Notes: generated by a model from the letters alone, not told the origin. A stretch of 64,000 nt of DNA from an uncultured Oscillospiraceae bacterium (GCA_900539195.1 UQBC01000003.1:1-64000); one strand, 5' to 3'. Shown: positions 24,650 through 33,865, counted from the first letter of the stretch. Numbers and translations: made by a program.

Positions 24650-24653
24650 TATA

Positions 24654-24687
24654 ATACCGCAATTCCGAATGGGATTGCGGTATTTTT
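24654..24687 (+). terminator. terminator after the CBS-domain gene
   Basis: ATACCGCAATTCC (24654-24666), loop GAAT, GGGATTGCGGTAT (24671-24683) and a T tract. It lies between the convergent CBS and GNAT genes, five bases from the GNAT stop. Confidence 0.88.
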
Positions 24688-24691
24688 GCAT

Positions 24692-25213
24692 TTATATTCT
24701 CTTTTCGAGCATCACAAGCATAACATCGGGTATCCCGTTGAACACGGTCGGTACAATGCCTATCTCCTTATATCCGTGCTTTTTATACATTGCTCTTGCT
24801 ACTGTGTTTCTCTCGTTGGTATCAATTCTAAGCTCGTGACAACCGTGCTGTAAGGCATAATCCTCATAGAATTTCAAAAATGCCCTGCCGCATCCTCTAC
24901 CCTTTGCACAAGGCGATATTACAAGTGTGTGCAGTACGCAGACCTCATCGTCAGCCGCTTCATATTCCCACTTGCCGTCCTTGTACACATCTACCTGAAT
25001 ATCATTTATCATCGCTGAGCCGAGCAGCCGTCCGCCGTCCTCCATTACATAAAGGTCGCCGCGCCGAAGTCCTGCCTCGGCGGTCGCACGGACAGGATAA
25101 ACGCCTCTTATCCAGCCTGTAGTCTGCTCTCCTTTTTCCTCTGCGGTATGAATATCATCGTAAATCTTTTCTATAGCGTCAATATCGGCGGCTTTTGCCT
25201 TTCTTATATTCAT
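24692..25213 (-). CDS. GNAT-family N-acetyltransferase
   Basis: The 173-residue protein has a full GNAT fold. The N-terminus is MNIRKAKAADIDAIEKIYDD, the beta4 strand VCVLHTLVISPCAKGRGCGRAFL contains the acetyl-CoA loop PCAKGRGCG (Q/RxxGxG/A form), and the end is RAMYKKHGYKEIG. The acceptor substrate cannot be named from sequence. It is a single gene, convergent to the CBS-domain gene, with no clear partner. Confidence 0.92.
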   Translation of the reverse strand: MNIRKAKAADIDAIEKIYDDIHTAEEKGEQTTGWIRGVYPVRATAEAGLRRGDLYVMEDGGRLLGSAMINDIQVDVYKDGKWEYEAADDEVCVLHTLVISPCAKGRGCGRAFLKFYEDYALQHGCHELRIDTNERNTVARAMYKKHGYKEIGIVPTVFNGIPDVMLVMLEKRI

Positions 25214-25336
25214 TGCTGTATCCTCGCTTTTGTGTTCTACGCTGATAATAACACAAAAAACGGCTTGATTTCAATAAATATAGGATTTTTTGTGCCGATA
25301 AACAGATTTAATAGGCTGTATAGCGGTATATAGCAA

Positions 25337-25361
25337 ACCGCCGTGCATTACGCACAGCGGT
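25337..25361 (-). terminator. hairpin after galM, weak terminator
   Basis: On the minus strand ACCGCTGTGC (25361-25352), loop GTAAT, GCACGGCGGT (25346-25337), then TTTGCTATA. The stem is strong (one G-U) but the T tract is poor. Confidence 0.55.
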
Positions 25362-25375
25362 CAGACTGATATTTA

Positions 25376-26422
25376 TTACTTTACAGAGAACTTATATATG
25401 GTAGTAAAGTTGTACTGCTCCCCTGCCTTATAAACGCAAGTGGGCTTGAACTGAGGCTTGTTGGGTGAGTCGGGGCAGAACTGGCTTTCAAGGCAGAAGC
25501 CCTGATTCTTGAACATTTCCTTGCCGCCCTTGCCTGTTTCGCCGCCAAGACCGCCGCTTATATAGAACTGTATAGCGGGCATATCGGTGTAGGTGGTCAT
25601 TACTCTGCCTGTCTTATCGGAATAAATTTCTGCGGCTTTTCTCATTTCCTTTGTTTCGCCTAAAACATAGTTATGGTCATAGCCGCCGGGGAGCTTGCCG
25701 TTATCCATATCCTCGCCTATTCTCTTAGGTGCGGTAAAGTCAAACGGAGTACCCTTTACGCTTGCTATTTCTCCTGTCGGGATAAGCACAGGGCTTACGG
25801 GGGTGTATTTATCGGCAAATATCTGTGCGATGTGATCCTTGATATTTCCTGCGTCGGTTCCGTTCAGATTGAAATACGAGTGGTTAGTGAAATTCATCAC
25901 CGTATCCTTGTCGCTTACCGCATTATAGCATATCTCAATCGAATCGGCTGTCAGAGTGTACTTAACATCAAGCGTCAGCGTTCCGGGGAAGCCCTCCTCG
26001 CCGTCAACGCTCGTGTAGGAGAACACTACATAGGGATTGCCGTTTTCGCCGTAATCCTTGACATCCCAGACCTTCTTATTGAAGCCGACATTACCGCCGT
26101 GAAGCGTGTTGCCGTTGTCGTTTTTGGCAAGAGTATATCCCTTGCCGTTAAGGGTGAACTTAGCGCCGCCGATACGGTTTGCATATCTTCCGACTAAAGC
26201 GCCCTGACTGCTTGTTCCTGCTATGTAACCGTCAAGCGTATCATAGCCTAAGAGTATATCGCCATTGTTACCGTCCTTATCGGGTACAATCAGCTTTACA
26301 AGCGAGCCTGCGTAGTTTGTAATCTCGGCTGTCATATTGCCGTTTTCAAGCGTGAATAAGTAGCAATCCTTTCCGTTATGATTGCCCCAGAGTTTCTTTT
26401 CAATGCTCATACTATTTACCAT
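25376..26422 (-). CDS. galM: aldose 1-epimerase (galactose mutarotase)
   Basis: The 348-residue enzyme interconverts alpha and beta anomers of aldoses, the first step of galactose use. Family motifs are GNTLHGG, the conserved His of NFTNHSYFNLNG, DHNYVLG (catalytic His region) and GFCLESQFCPDSPN (catalytic Glu). There is no signal peptide, so it acts in the cytoplasm. The start may be the ATG at 26422 or the in-frame ATG at 26410, which has GGATGG at a better distance. It is a single-gene unit with its own promoter; no galK, galT or galE is near. Confidence 0.95.
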   Translation of the reverse strand: MVNSMSIEKKLWGNHNGKDCYLFTLENGNMTAEITNYAGSLVKLIVPDKDGNNGDILLGYDTLDGYIAGTSSQGALVGRYANRIGGAKFTLNGKGYTLAKNDNGNTLHGGNVGFNKKVWDVKDYGENGNPYVVFSYTSVDGEEGFPGTLTLDVKYTLTADSIEICYNAVSDKDTVMNFTNHSYFNLNGTDAGNIKDHIAQIFADKYTPVSPVLIPTGEIASVKGTPFDFTAPKRIGEDMDNGKLPGGYDHNYVLGETKEMRKAAEIYSDKTGRVMTTYTDMPAIQFYISGGLGGETGKGGKEMFKNQGFCLESQFCPDSPNKPQFKPTCVYKAGEQYNFTTIYKFSVK

Positions 26423-26454
26423 CCAAACAAAAATTACGGTATTACCGCATTTTT

Positions 26455-26483
26455 ATTGTACCATATACCGAATGAAATGTAAA
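26455..26483 (-). promoter_or_regulatory. sigma-A promoter of galM
   Basis: On the minus strand TTTACA (26483-26478), 17-base spacer, TACAAT (26460-26455). An eight-base inverted repeat, GAATGAAA (26496-26489) and TTTCATTC (26477-26470), encloses the -35 and may be an operator. Confidence 0.75.
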
Positions 26484-26527
26484 CCTTTTTTCATTCAGAA
26501 CTGCTTTTAATTTATATCGGTCGCAGA

Positions 26528-29113
26528 TTATTTTCTGCGTGCTTCTCTGATTATCCTTACAAGCTGTATTATCAGCGTAGGTACAAAGCCTATTGCAAGC
26601 GAGATACCGAAATATCCGATATTCATAAGCTGTGCCGAGAATAAGCCGCTTACGCCGGGAACGAATACCGCTAGAACAAGGAATATTATTCCTGCAAGAA
26701 AAGCAAGCAGTGAGAATCTGTTTGACGTTAAGCCGACTTTGAATATCGACTTATCACTGCGGCAGTTGAAGCCGTGAAACAGCCTTGATATACACAGTGT
26801 GCTGAATGCCATTGCACAGCCAAGCTCGGCTGAAACTGCGCTTCCGATAAAGTAGGCTGTCATTACTGCGGCGGCGATAAGCACTCCTCCTGTCACTATG
26901 CCGAGCGACATTGCTTTTGTGAGGAAGGATTCGCCTGTATTTCTTGGCTTTTGCGAAAGGAGCGATTTATCTGCTTTTTCCATACTTATAGCTATTGCAG
27001 GCAGTGAGTCGGTAAGAAGATTTATAAACAGTAGCTGAACAGCCGTGAACGGTGTCGGAAGTCCGGGTATAGCGGTACATAATACGGCGATTATTGCCGC
27101 AAGGTTGCCTGACAGCAGGAATTTAACGGCATTCTTGATATTTGCGTAGATCGCTCTGCCGTTTGCTACAGATTTGATAATAGTAGCGAAATTGTCATCG
27201 GTAAGTATCATTGAAGCGGCATCCTTTGATACCTGCGTACCGGTGATACCCATAGCAACACCTACATCTGCCTTTTTCAGCGCAGGAGCATCGTTTACAC
27301 CGTCGCCTGTCATAGCGACTACCTTGCCCTTGTTCTGCCAGCGTTCAACTATCCTTATCTTATTGTCGGGAGATACACGGGCATAAACGGAAACCTTTTC
27401 GATAACGCTGTCAAGCTCCTCGTCGGTCATTTCGTCAAGCTGAACTCCGTCAAGGCTGATGTCGCCGTTACGCATAATGCCGATCTCTCTTGCTATCGCA
27501 CTTGCCGTTACCTTATGGTCGCCCGTTATCATTACAGGCTTAATTCCTGCTCTTATGCAATCAGCGACTGCCGCCTTGCTTTCGGGGCGGGGCGGATCGG
27601 TCATTGCCGCAAGACCTATGAAGATATAGTTATCCTCCGTGTCTGCCGCTTCATTTTCGGAGAGCTTATAGGCAAACGCAAGCACACGCATTCCCTGTCC
27701 GGAAAAATGCTCGTTTGCAAGTGCGATTTTACGTTTATCATCGTCTGTTATGCTTCTGACCGTGCCGTTATCGCAGATGGAAACCAGACGTGAAAGCAGG
27801 TTGTCTGTTGCGCCCTTTGTGAACATTGTACGCTTGCCGTCAACTATATGACAAGTACTCATCAGCTTTCTTTCGCTGTCAAAGGGTATTTCGGAAACTC
27901 TCGGATAATCGGAGCGAATCTTTTCATAAACAGGAACACCGATGTAATCCGACAGTGCGGTTTCGGTAGGGTCGCCTATTGCGTTGCCGTCAGAATAGGC
28001 GGCATCGTTGCACAGAGCCATCGCTCTTTCGAGAAGTGCGGAATCCGCATTGCAGGCAGAAGCGTCGGCGTTTTGCTCTTTGCCGTTTAAATAGACCTGT
28101 CTTACGGTCATTTTATTCTGGGTGAGCGTTCCTGTTTTATCACTGCATATAACAGACACACAGCCAAGACCTTCGACCGCCTTGAGATCCTTTATTACAG
28201 CGTTCTGCTCCGCCATTTTTCGTGTGCCTATGGCGAGGGCGATAGTAACTATCGAGCTTAACGCTTCGGGTATTGCGGCTACAGCAAGCGCTACGGCGAA
28301 CATCAGCGAATCAAGAACGGGTGTTCCTCTTACGATATAGAGAATCATAACTATAAGGCAGAGAACGGGAATCGCTACAGAAAGCTGTTTTGAGAACTTG
28401 TCAAGGCTGTGCTGTAACGGGGTCTTTTTACGCTCAGCCTTGTTTATAAGTCCTGCAATCTTGCCAAGCTCCGTATCCATTCCGACCGCTGTTACAACAA
28501 ACATACCTCTGCCTGCCGTTACAAGAGAGCCTGTGTAGACCATATTCTTTCTGTCGCCGAGCGGTATTTTTTCGCCTGTCAGCATCTCGGTGAACTTATC
28601 TATGCCGTTGCTTTCGCCTGTAAGCGAGCTTTCGTTTACCTGAAGGGACGCACACGAAACAAGTCTGCCGTCCGCACAGACAATGTCGCCCTGCTCTACA
28701 AGTACAATATCGCCGACGGTTACATCGGACGCATTGACGATATGAATGTTGTTATCCCTCATTACCTTTGCAGTGGGCGATGACATTGACTTGAGCGCCT
28801 CAAGCGATTTTTCCGCCTTGAAATGCTGGACAGTGCCAAGAACCGCATTCATAGTGATAACGCAGATGATAACAATCGCACTTTCTATGTTGTCGGTGAA
28901 AACAGAAACAAGAGCGGAGATTATCAGAATAATTACAAGCAAATCCGCAAACTGCTCTGCAAATACTCTTAAAACGCCCTTTTTCTTCTGCTCGGTTATT
29001 TCGTTTTTTCCGTAACGGGAAAGCCTGCTTTCAGCCTCGCCGCCTGTAAGTCCGTTCATGCTTGTATCAAGCTGTGAAAGAACCTCCTGTGTGTTCATGT
29101 CGTAATAATTCAT
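26528..29113 (-). CDS. calcium/manganese-type P-type ATPase
   Basis: The protein has 861 residues from the ATG at 29113 (MNYYDMNTQE), which follows GAAAGG; an upstream in-frame start at 29176 lies inside the riboswitch terminator. It is a P2A-type pump with cation-ATPase N-domain, actuator TGES (165-168), phosphorylation site DKTGTLT (D325), hinge TGDGVNDAP and about ten membrane segments. The M4 motif IPEALS and M6 motif NLLTDSLPA keep the Glu, Asn and Asp of the SERCA/PMR1 site II, so it should export Ca2+ and/or Mn2+. The yybP-ykoY riboswitch in its leader argues that Mn2+ is a physiological substrate or signal. Confidence 0.95.
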   Translation of the reverse strand: MNYYDMNTQEVLSQLDTSMNGLTGGEAESRLSRYGKNEITEQKKKGVLRVFAEQFADLLVIILIISALVSVFTDNIESAIVIICVITMNAVLGTVQHFKAEKSLEALKSMSSPTAKVMRDNNIHIVNASDVTVGDIVLVEQGDIVCADGRLVSCASLQVNESSLTGESNGIDKFTEMLTGEKIPLGDRKNMVYTGSLVTAGRGMFVVTAVGMDTELGKIAGLINKAERKKTPLQHSLDKFSKQLSVAIPVLCLIVMILYIVRGTPVLDSLMFAVALAVAAIPEALSSIVTIALAIGTRKMAEQNAVIKDLKAVEGLGCVSVICSDKTGTLTQNKMTVRQVYLNGKEQNADASACNADSALLERAMALCNDAAYSDGNAIGDPTETALSDYIGVPVYEKIRSDYPRVSEIPFDSERKLMSTCHIVDGKRTMFTKGATDNLLSRLVSICDNGTVRSITDDDKRKIALANEHFSGQGMRVLAFAYKLSENEAADTEDNYIFIGLAAMTDPPRPESKAAVADCIRAGIKPVMITGDHKVTASAIAREIGIMRNGDISLDGVQLDEMTDEELDSVIEKVSVYARVSPDNKIRIVERWQNKGKVVAMTGDGVNDAPALKKADVGVAMGITGTQVSKDAASMILTDDNFATIIKSVANGRAIYANIKNAVKFLLSGNLAAIIAVLCTAIPGLPTPFTAVQLLFINLLTDSLPAIAISMEKADKSLLSQKPRNTGESFLTKAMSLGIVTGGVLIAAAVMTAYFIGSAVSAELGCAMAFSTLCISRLFHGFNCRSDKSIFKVGLTSNRFSLLAFLAGIIFLVLAVFVPGVSGLFSAQLMNIGYFGISLAIGFVPTLIIQLVRIIREARRK

Positions 29114-29153
29114 ATTACCGTAACCTTTCCTTTCGTGTTTTGGGCAAAGGCAT

Positions 29154-29196
29154 AAAAAAACAGACCTTTGCCGCAAAGAAATTGCGACAAAAGTCT
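29154..29196 (-). terminator. riboswitch expression-platform terminator
   Basis: On the minus strand AGACTTTTGTCGCAA (29196-29182), a five-base loop, TTGCGGCAAAGGTCT (29176-29162), then G and seven T residues (29160-29154). Its 5' arm contains the 3' strand of aptamer helix P1 (29193-29186), so the terminator and ligand-bound aptamer exclude each other. Confidence 0.93.
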
Positions 29197-29316
29197 TGTC
29201 ATAAGCGTATACTCAGTACGGCACGGATCTCTGAGGCTTAAAGCGTTTGAAATCGTATTGACGACACCGTACAGGAATCATTCTGTGAACGATCCCCCGA
29301 CTACTCCCTTTTATCA
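29186..29316 (-). ncRNA. yybP-ykoY manganese riboswitch
   Basis: Read on the minus strand, the leader contains the two conserved yybP-ykoY segments: AAAAGGGAGTAG (about 29312-29301) and TGTCGTCAATACG in the second loop region (about 29265-29253), joined by hairpins. P1 pairs GATAAAAG (29316-29309) with CTTTTGTC (29193-29186). Known members sense Mn2+ and turn expression on, and many control Mn2+/Ca2+ exporters and P-type ATPases, as here. The layout (promoter, aptamer, exclusive terminator, ATPase gene) predicts an ON switch: Mn2+ stabilises P1 and frees the polymerase. Confidence 0.93.
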
Positions 29317-29323
29317 TGTGGAA

Positions 29324-29352
29324 ATGATAACACATTTATTTACAATTGTCAA
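29324..29352 (-). promoter_or_regulatory. sigma-A promoter of the riboswitch-ATPase unit
   Basis: On the minus strand TTGACA (29352-29347), 17-base spacer, TATCAT (29329-29324). Transcription would begin near 29317, exactly at aptamer helix P1. Confidence 0.88.
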
Positions 29353-29379
29353 TAGACTTTACACAAATTTTACATTGTG

Positions 29380-30717
29380 CTATTTATAAAGCTCGTTTAT
29401 GAGGCTGTCGGAAAGAAGAATGTCATCAGCGGTCGCAGGCTCGTCATCATACCGTATTTTGCTGTAGCTGTCGGAAAATGCTCCGATATTGTTTGTGCCG
29501 TGATACAGCTTATCGGAAACGCTTTCCTGTTGTTCTACAGTCATTGCGGAAATGTCTTCGGTAGTGCGACGGGATAACCACATAGCATATAATCTGTAAC
29601 CGAGCCTGAATTTTTCTGTGCAGTCTTTGGTTCTGCGATAGCGTTTAAGACAATCTTTATCACTTTCACGGACTATCTTTTCCTGCTTTATATCGAGTGA
29701 TTCATAGCTGTCTGTATAATCCTCGCACTCGTTTACAGTGTTATCATCAACGGAATATTTACCGAAAAAGCGCTTTGCCGCTTTCCTGATAAATGCCCAT
29801 ATCTTCTTTCTGAACACAATAAAAAATATAATAGCTGTCAGGATAATAACGTATACGAATATATCCTTACCGTTCTGCTCTGCCTGTATGATATCAATAT
29901 CAGGTATCTTTGTATCATCATCTGTTATCGGGTCGGTCTGCTGAAAACGTATATTGAAAATCAGTGCGTCTATGATCTTTAACGTCATCTGTACAAGCCA
30001 TGTAAGTCCTGCGGCTACATAGTCCTTTAAAAGCAGTGCCGCAAGAATTATACCGCCGACAATGCCGATAAGCTTTGCGTTGTATAGCTTAAGTCCTTTA
30101 GGAACTATCAGATTCGTGTTTCTTCTTCTGTCAATCTGTGACTGTATATTGGACTGGTTTATAAGCAGTACGGTAAGCATAGACATAACGACAAGAAGTA
30201 CCGCTATCCTATCTTTTGAATCATTGAGATATGTTTTATCCTCTGCCATAACGCAACATAAGATATAACACATAAACGTTCCGACAAGGTATATTCCGAG
30301 CCATACTGGGGTAAACACTTCATCGAACTTATTCTTTTCAAGGCTTAATCCCAGAAGATACCATACTAAAACAGCGGGCATAAATGCAAGACAGAAATTA
30401 AAAACGCCAAAGCCGCTTTCACCGAGCATATTGTTGATAACCGAAGAAATCACCGCAACAAGTATAACGATTGCCGTACCAAAACCGGCGATTAACATAT
30501 TGCTCAGAAATATTGTTTTCGGAGTATGATGCAAACTTCTTACTTTCATCAGAAGATACCCGGAAGCCGTGACCGCCCCCGCTATGGCATAATATATAAT
30601 GTAATGCCACAGCAAAAAGCCGCTGAAAGCCGCTACCTCAAACACGAACATAAGCGGCAAGGGAACAAGCAGCATAGCAAGTGCGGCAACGCACTTCATT
30701 ATAAAGTTCTTTTTCAC
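29380..30717 (-). CDS. multi-pass membrane protein with DUF4129-like C-terminus
   Basis: The 445-residue protein has about six transmembrane helices in the first 225 residues, a further one near 290-310 (VYVIILTAIIFFIVF), and a cytoplasmic tail. The tail carries RLGYRLYAMWLSRRTTEDI and ATADDILLSDSLINELY, which recall DUF4129-type domains. Its start overlaps the end of the DUF58 gene by four bases (ATGA). In many bacteria MoxR and DUF58 genes are followed by a membrane protein with a transglutaminase or DUF4129 domain; this copy has no transglutaminase part. The biochemical role is unknown. Confidence 0.65.
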   Translation of the reverse strand: MKKNFIMKCVAALAMLLVPLPLMFVFEVAAFSGFLLWHYIIYYAIAGAVTASGYLLMKVRSLHHTPKTIFLSNMLIAGFGTAIVILVAVISSVINNMLGESGFGVFNFCLAFMPAVLVWYLLGLSLEKNKFDEVFTPVWLGIYLVGTFMCYILCCVMAEDKTYLNDSKDRIAVLLVVMSMLTVLLINQSNIQSQIDRRRNTNLIVPKGLKLYNAKLIGIVGGIILAALLLKDYVAAGLTWLVQMTLKIIDALIFNIRFQQTDPITDDDTKIPDIDIIQAEQNGKDIFVYVIILTAIIFFIVFRKKIWAFIRKAAKRFFGKYSVDDNTVNECEDYTDSYESLDIKQEKIVRESDKDCLKRYRRTKDCTEKFRLGYRLYAMWLSRRTTEDISAMTVEQQESVSDKLYHGTNNIGAFSDSYSKIRYDDEPATADDILLSDSLINELYK

Positions 30718-31856
30718 GTTGTCCCCTCCCCATATTCCGTATTGAACGTATACGAGAATTTTCTCGCGTGTAAAATCTGACCGTCTGCGTTTTCCGGGAT
30801 ATTACCCGTGGTGTAGAATACAGCTTCAATATCATTGCCTTTAAGCTCATTCACAAACGTTGTCATTTCATTGTCAATATATGGCGTCAGGATTATAACA
30901 TCGGTGAAACTGCCGTAATTCAGAGCATTCAGAAACGAGCCGAAATCAAAGCTGCAGCTGTCGGAAAGCTGTGCCAGCATTCTGAGAGTGCCCTCGCACT
31001 GTTCCGCTGTTTTTATAAATCCCGACGCTGTTCCTCCCACATTTCCGCCGTTTGTCGCAAAGGCACAGCCGCAGCCGTTGTCAACGCTGTCCCAAATAAG
31101 TTTTACAGCAAGCTTTATAAATGCTTCTGTATCTCTGATATCGGCAGAAGTAACCGGGACAACACCCTTTCGCTGCATATTCATTACGATAAGGGTATTT
31201 CTTGAGGTGGTAAACTCGTTGTTCATAGCCATAAGCTTACCGGTGATTGCAGTATACTTCCAGTTTATGCGGTTGAGCGGTTCTCTGCCCGTATATTCCT
31301 TCGAACCCGATATCATAAATGGATCTTCATTTATAAAACGTCTGACAAGGATTTCACCGACCGGTTCATTAAACGATAATATTGCGTCTTCGCCGTCGCT
31401 TGCAACAGGTAAAACCGTTATGCTTATCCCTACCTTTACGCCCTTTGACACCTTGACCAGTCCGAGCATATCAGTTGCGGTCACTGCGGTATCGTCAAAC
31501 GAGAAAACACCGCGCTTAAGGCACTTTATCTTTCTTACTCTTGTACATTTACTGCGAGGCTTCAGCGAAAAAACACCGGGAATAAATGTATTATCGCCGC
31601 CGCTTGTCTGCGCCGCAGAATCCTTTCTGCTGAACGCAAGCCACCTTGAAGCGGAAAGCTCCGTTTTGATCCACGGCAATGCGACAAAGCGTCGGTTTTC
31701 AACGACTTCTGTCAATTCAAGCGTTTCGCCCTCATAGACCTCGGTCTTGTTTACCGACGCACTGTAATATATTCCTTTAAGTGCATACTTTCCGAAAATA
31801 AGCACCTCTGCGGCAATTACCACCGCAATAACAAGAATAATCGCTACAAGCTCCAT
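30714..31856 (-). CDS. DUF58 domain protein (module 1)
   Basis: The 380-residue protein starts with one membrane segment (VAIILVIAVVIAAEVLIFG). A beta-rich part (VNKTEVYEGETLELTEVVEN) follows. The DUF58 core has the signature EYTGREPLNRINWKYTAITG, where the Arg and Trp of R-x5-NxW are typical. The C-terminal part resembles a von Willebrand A-like fold (TLIVMNMQRKG). DUF58 proteins work with MoxR AAA+ ATPases encoded beside them; here the MoxR stop and this start are adjacent (31857/31856). Confidence 0.88.
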   Translation of the reverse strand: MELVAIILVIAVVIAAEVLIFGKYALKGIYYSASVNKTEVYEGETLELTEVVENRRFVALPWIKTELSASRWLAFSRKDSAAQTSGGDNTFIPGVFSLKPRSKCTRVRKIKCLKRGVFSFDDTAVTATDMLGLVKVSKGVKVGISITVLPVASDGEDAILSFNEPVGEILVRRFINEDPFMISGSKEYTGREPLNRINWKYTAITGKLMAMNNEFTTSRNTLIVMNMQRKGVVPVTSADIRDTEAFIKLAVKLIWDSVDNGCGCAFATNGGNVGGTASGFIKTAEQCEGTLRMLAQLSDSCSFDFGSFLNALNYGSFTDVIILTPYIDNEMTTFVNELKGNDIEAVFYTTGNIPENADGQILHARKFSYTFNTEYGEGTT

Positions 31857-32801
31857 TTATATCTGCTCCGTAGGAACGGGAATCTCCTTTATCATTTTGT
31901 CGAGAATTTCCTGCTTTGCGCTGTCCGGGTCTCTCATAACAGTACTTCTGCATATAAGTCTGTGAGCGCATACATAAGGTGCAACAGCCTTTACATCATC
32001 GGGCGTTACAAATTCTCTGCCACGCAGAGCCGCTCTTGATTGCGACATATTTTTCAGCGCTATAAGTCCTCGTGTACTAAGGCCGAGCTTTATTTCACTG
32101 TTGTGACGGCTGGCATTTCCGATATCGGCAATGTAGCCTCTTACCGCCTCGTTAACCTTGATGTTCTCTACCCTGTTCATCATTTCAAGAAGCTCGGCTT
32201 TATCGGTTACGGCAGTAAGACTTTCTACAGGATGAACCGCTCTTGAATTATCGAGTATCTGCATTTCGGATTCTCTGTCGGAATAGCCTACAGCCAGCTT
32301 TATCATAAATCGGTCAAGCTGTGCTTCGGGAAGAGGGTATGTGCCTGCCGTTTCAACCGGGTTCTGGGTCGCAAGCACGATAAAAGGATTATCGATCACG
32401 AAGAACTCTCCATCGATTGTCACCTGCTTTTCTTCCATACACTGGAGTAAGGCGGACTGCGTTCTGGGTGTGGCACGGTTTATCTCATCGGCAAGAAGAA
32501 TATTCGTGAACACGGGACCTGCACGGAACATAAATTCCTGCTCTTTCATATTGAAAAAGTGGATACCGGTAATATCGGACGGTAACAGGTCGGGAGTGAA
32601 CTGTATTCTTGAAAAGCCTGCGTCAACACTTTTCGCAAGCGCTTTTGCAAGAACTGTCTTACCCGTTCCGGGAACATCGTCAAGCAAAACGTGTCCGCCG
32701 CTTAAAAGAGCCATTATGACAAGGTCTATCTTATCATCCTTGCCCTTTATGATTTTTGAAATGTTACTGCGGAGCTTTACCGCATATTCCTGCACCGTCA
32801 T
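31857..32801 (-). CDS. MoxR-family AAA+ ATPase (module 1)
   Basis: The 314-residue MoxR ATPase has Walker A GTGKT in LLDDVPGTGKTVLAKAL, Walker B ILLADEINRATPRTQSALLQ, sensor I VLATQNPVE, and arginine-finger and sensor II regions (PEAQLDRFM, LSTRGLIAL). MoxR proteins act as chaperone-like ATPases that help mature or activate partner complexes, often with DUF58/VWA proteins. It is the second gene of the DHH-MoxR-DUF58-membrane protein unit, 34 bases downstream of the DHH gene. It is about half identical to the module 2 copy at 37960-38931 by eye. Confidence 0.95.
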   Translation of the reverse strand: MTVQEYAVKLRSNISKIIKGKDDKIDLVIMALLSGGHVLLDDVPGTGKTVLAKALAKSVDAGFSRIQFTPDLLPSDITGIHFFNMKEQEFMFRAGPVFTNILLADEINRATPRTQSALLQCMEEKQVTIDGEFFVIDNPFIVLATQNPVETAGTYPLPEAQLDRFMIKLAVGYSDRESEMQILDNSRAVHPVESLTAVTDKAELLEMMNRVENIKVNEAVRGYIADIGNASRHNSEIKLGLSTRGLIALKNMSQSRAALRGREFVTPDDVKAVAPYVCAHRLICRSTVMRDPDSAKQEILDKMIKEIPVPTEQI

Positions 32802-32835
32802 ATATGTACCTTTCGTTTTTGTCGGGATCTACGTC

Positions 32836-33774
32836 TTATACAAGAGCCGCAGAATAATATTTATCGTAATTTACAAGCTCGTCAAGAAGTTTAGGAAGCT
32901 TTTCGTCAATCTCATCGTCCCTGAACTGGCAAGTGCCGACCGCTCTGTGACCGCCGCCGCCGTACTTGAGCATAAGCGAGCCCACATCAACGCTGCTCGT
33001 GCGGTTAAGTATAGAATAACCGACCGCAACCGAACAGCCCTTGCCGCCCTTACCGTTCACTATCCATGCAGATATATTCTGATGCGGATAAAGGCTGTAT
33101 ATCATAAATCTGTTTCCGGTATAGATAGGATCGACATTACGCATATCGGATATGATAACATCGCCCTCTACTCTTGTATGCTCTGCTACCATCTTCTTAA
33201 ACAATTCGGTCTGCTCGTTATAGAGCTTTATTCTTTCCTGAATATCGGGCATATTGAGGATTTCTTCCGTGGACATAGTTGCACAGCACACAAGGAGCTT
33301 TTCCATAAGCTGATAATTGCTTATAGTAAAGTTTCTGAAACGTCCGAGACCTGTACGGGGATCCATAAGGAAACCGATAAGTATCCAGCCTTCGGGATTC
33401 AGTATTTCATCTGCCGTAAGATTTCCGCTGTCAACCTTATCAACGGCAAGCATAAGATCATCAAAATTCGGGAAATGTTCCTTACCGCCATAATATTCAT
33501 AGATTATTCTTGCGGCACTGGGAGCAATTCTGCTTTCGCCCTTATACTGACCCTTTATCTTAAGTCTTTCTTCTTCGCTTGAGTGGTGGTCAAACCACAG
33601 TCCGCAGCCCGGTGCAAACGGAACGTTTGCCAGTACGTCATTTTCGGTAACCGGCACAAGTCCGTCCTGAATATCCTTTGGATGAGCGAACGTCCAGCTG
33701 TCGATAACCTTTGCCTCAAGCAGTAATGCGCCGCAGGCAAGTCCGTCAAAATCCGATCTTGTAATAAGTCTCAT
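32836..33774 (-). CDS. DHH-family phosphoesterase
   Basis: The 312-residue protein has the DHH motifs: D8 and D10 in RSDFDGLACG, the DHH triad in LWFDHHSSEE, and the C-terminal DHHA1-like GGGGHRAVGTCQF. Members include exopolyphosphatase-like enzymes and oligoribonucleases such as NrnA and NrnB. The exact substrate cannot be told. It has its own sigma-A promoter at 33817-33845 and is followed after 34 bases by module 1 MoxR, so it may be co-transcribed with that module. Confidence 0.88.
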   Translation of the reverse strand: MRLITRSDFDGLACGALLLEAKVIDSWTFAHPKDIQDGLVPVTENDVLANVPFAPGCGLWFDHHSSEEERLKIKGQYKGESRIAPSAARIIYEYYGGKEHFPNFDDLMLAVDKVDSGNLTADEILNPEGWILIGFLMDPRTGLGRFRNFTISNYQLMEKLLVCCATMSTEEILNMPDIQERIKLYNEQTELFKKMVAEHTRVEGDVIISDMRNVDPIYTGNRFMIYSLYPHQNISAWIVNGKGGKGCSVAVGYSILNRTSSVDVGSLMLKYGGGGHRAVGTCQFRDDEIDEKLPKLLDELVNYDKYYSAALV

Positions 33775-33816
33775 ATTATATTTCCTTTCTGCTTTGCAGA
33801 TTTGATTTCTGTACTT

Positions 33817-33845
33817 ATTATAACAAATACTGCTGAAATTTACAA
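33817..33845 (-). promoter_or_regulatory. sigma-A promoter of the DHH-MoxR-DUF58 unit
   Basis: On the minus strand TTGTAA (33845-33840), 17-base spacer, TATAAT (33822-33817). It separates module 1 from the transglutaminase gene of module 2, although no terminator is visible between them. Confidence 0.85.
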
Positions 33846-33865
33846 CATTTATATTTACTTAACTG

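Noticed and set aside
29113..29176. Longer N-terminus of the P-type ATPase starting at 29176
   Set aside because: The extra 21 residues would be encoded by the riboswitch terminator, lack family similarity, and the ATG at 29113 has a GAAAGG site.
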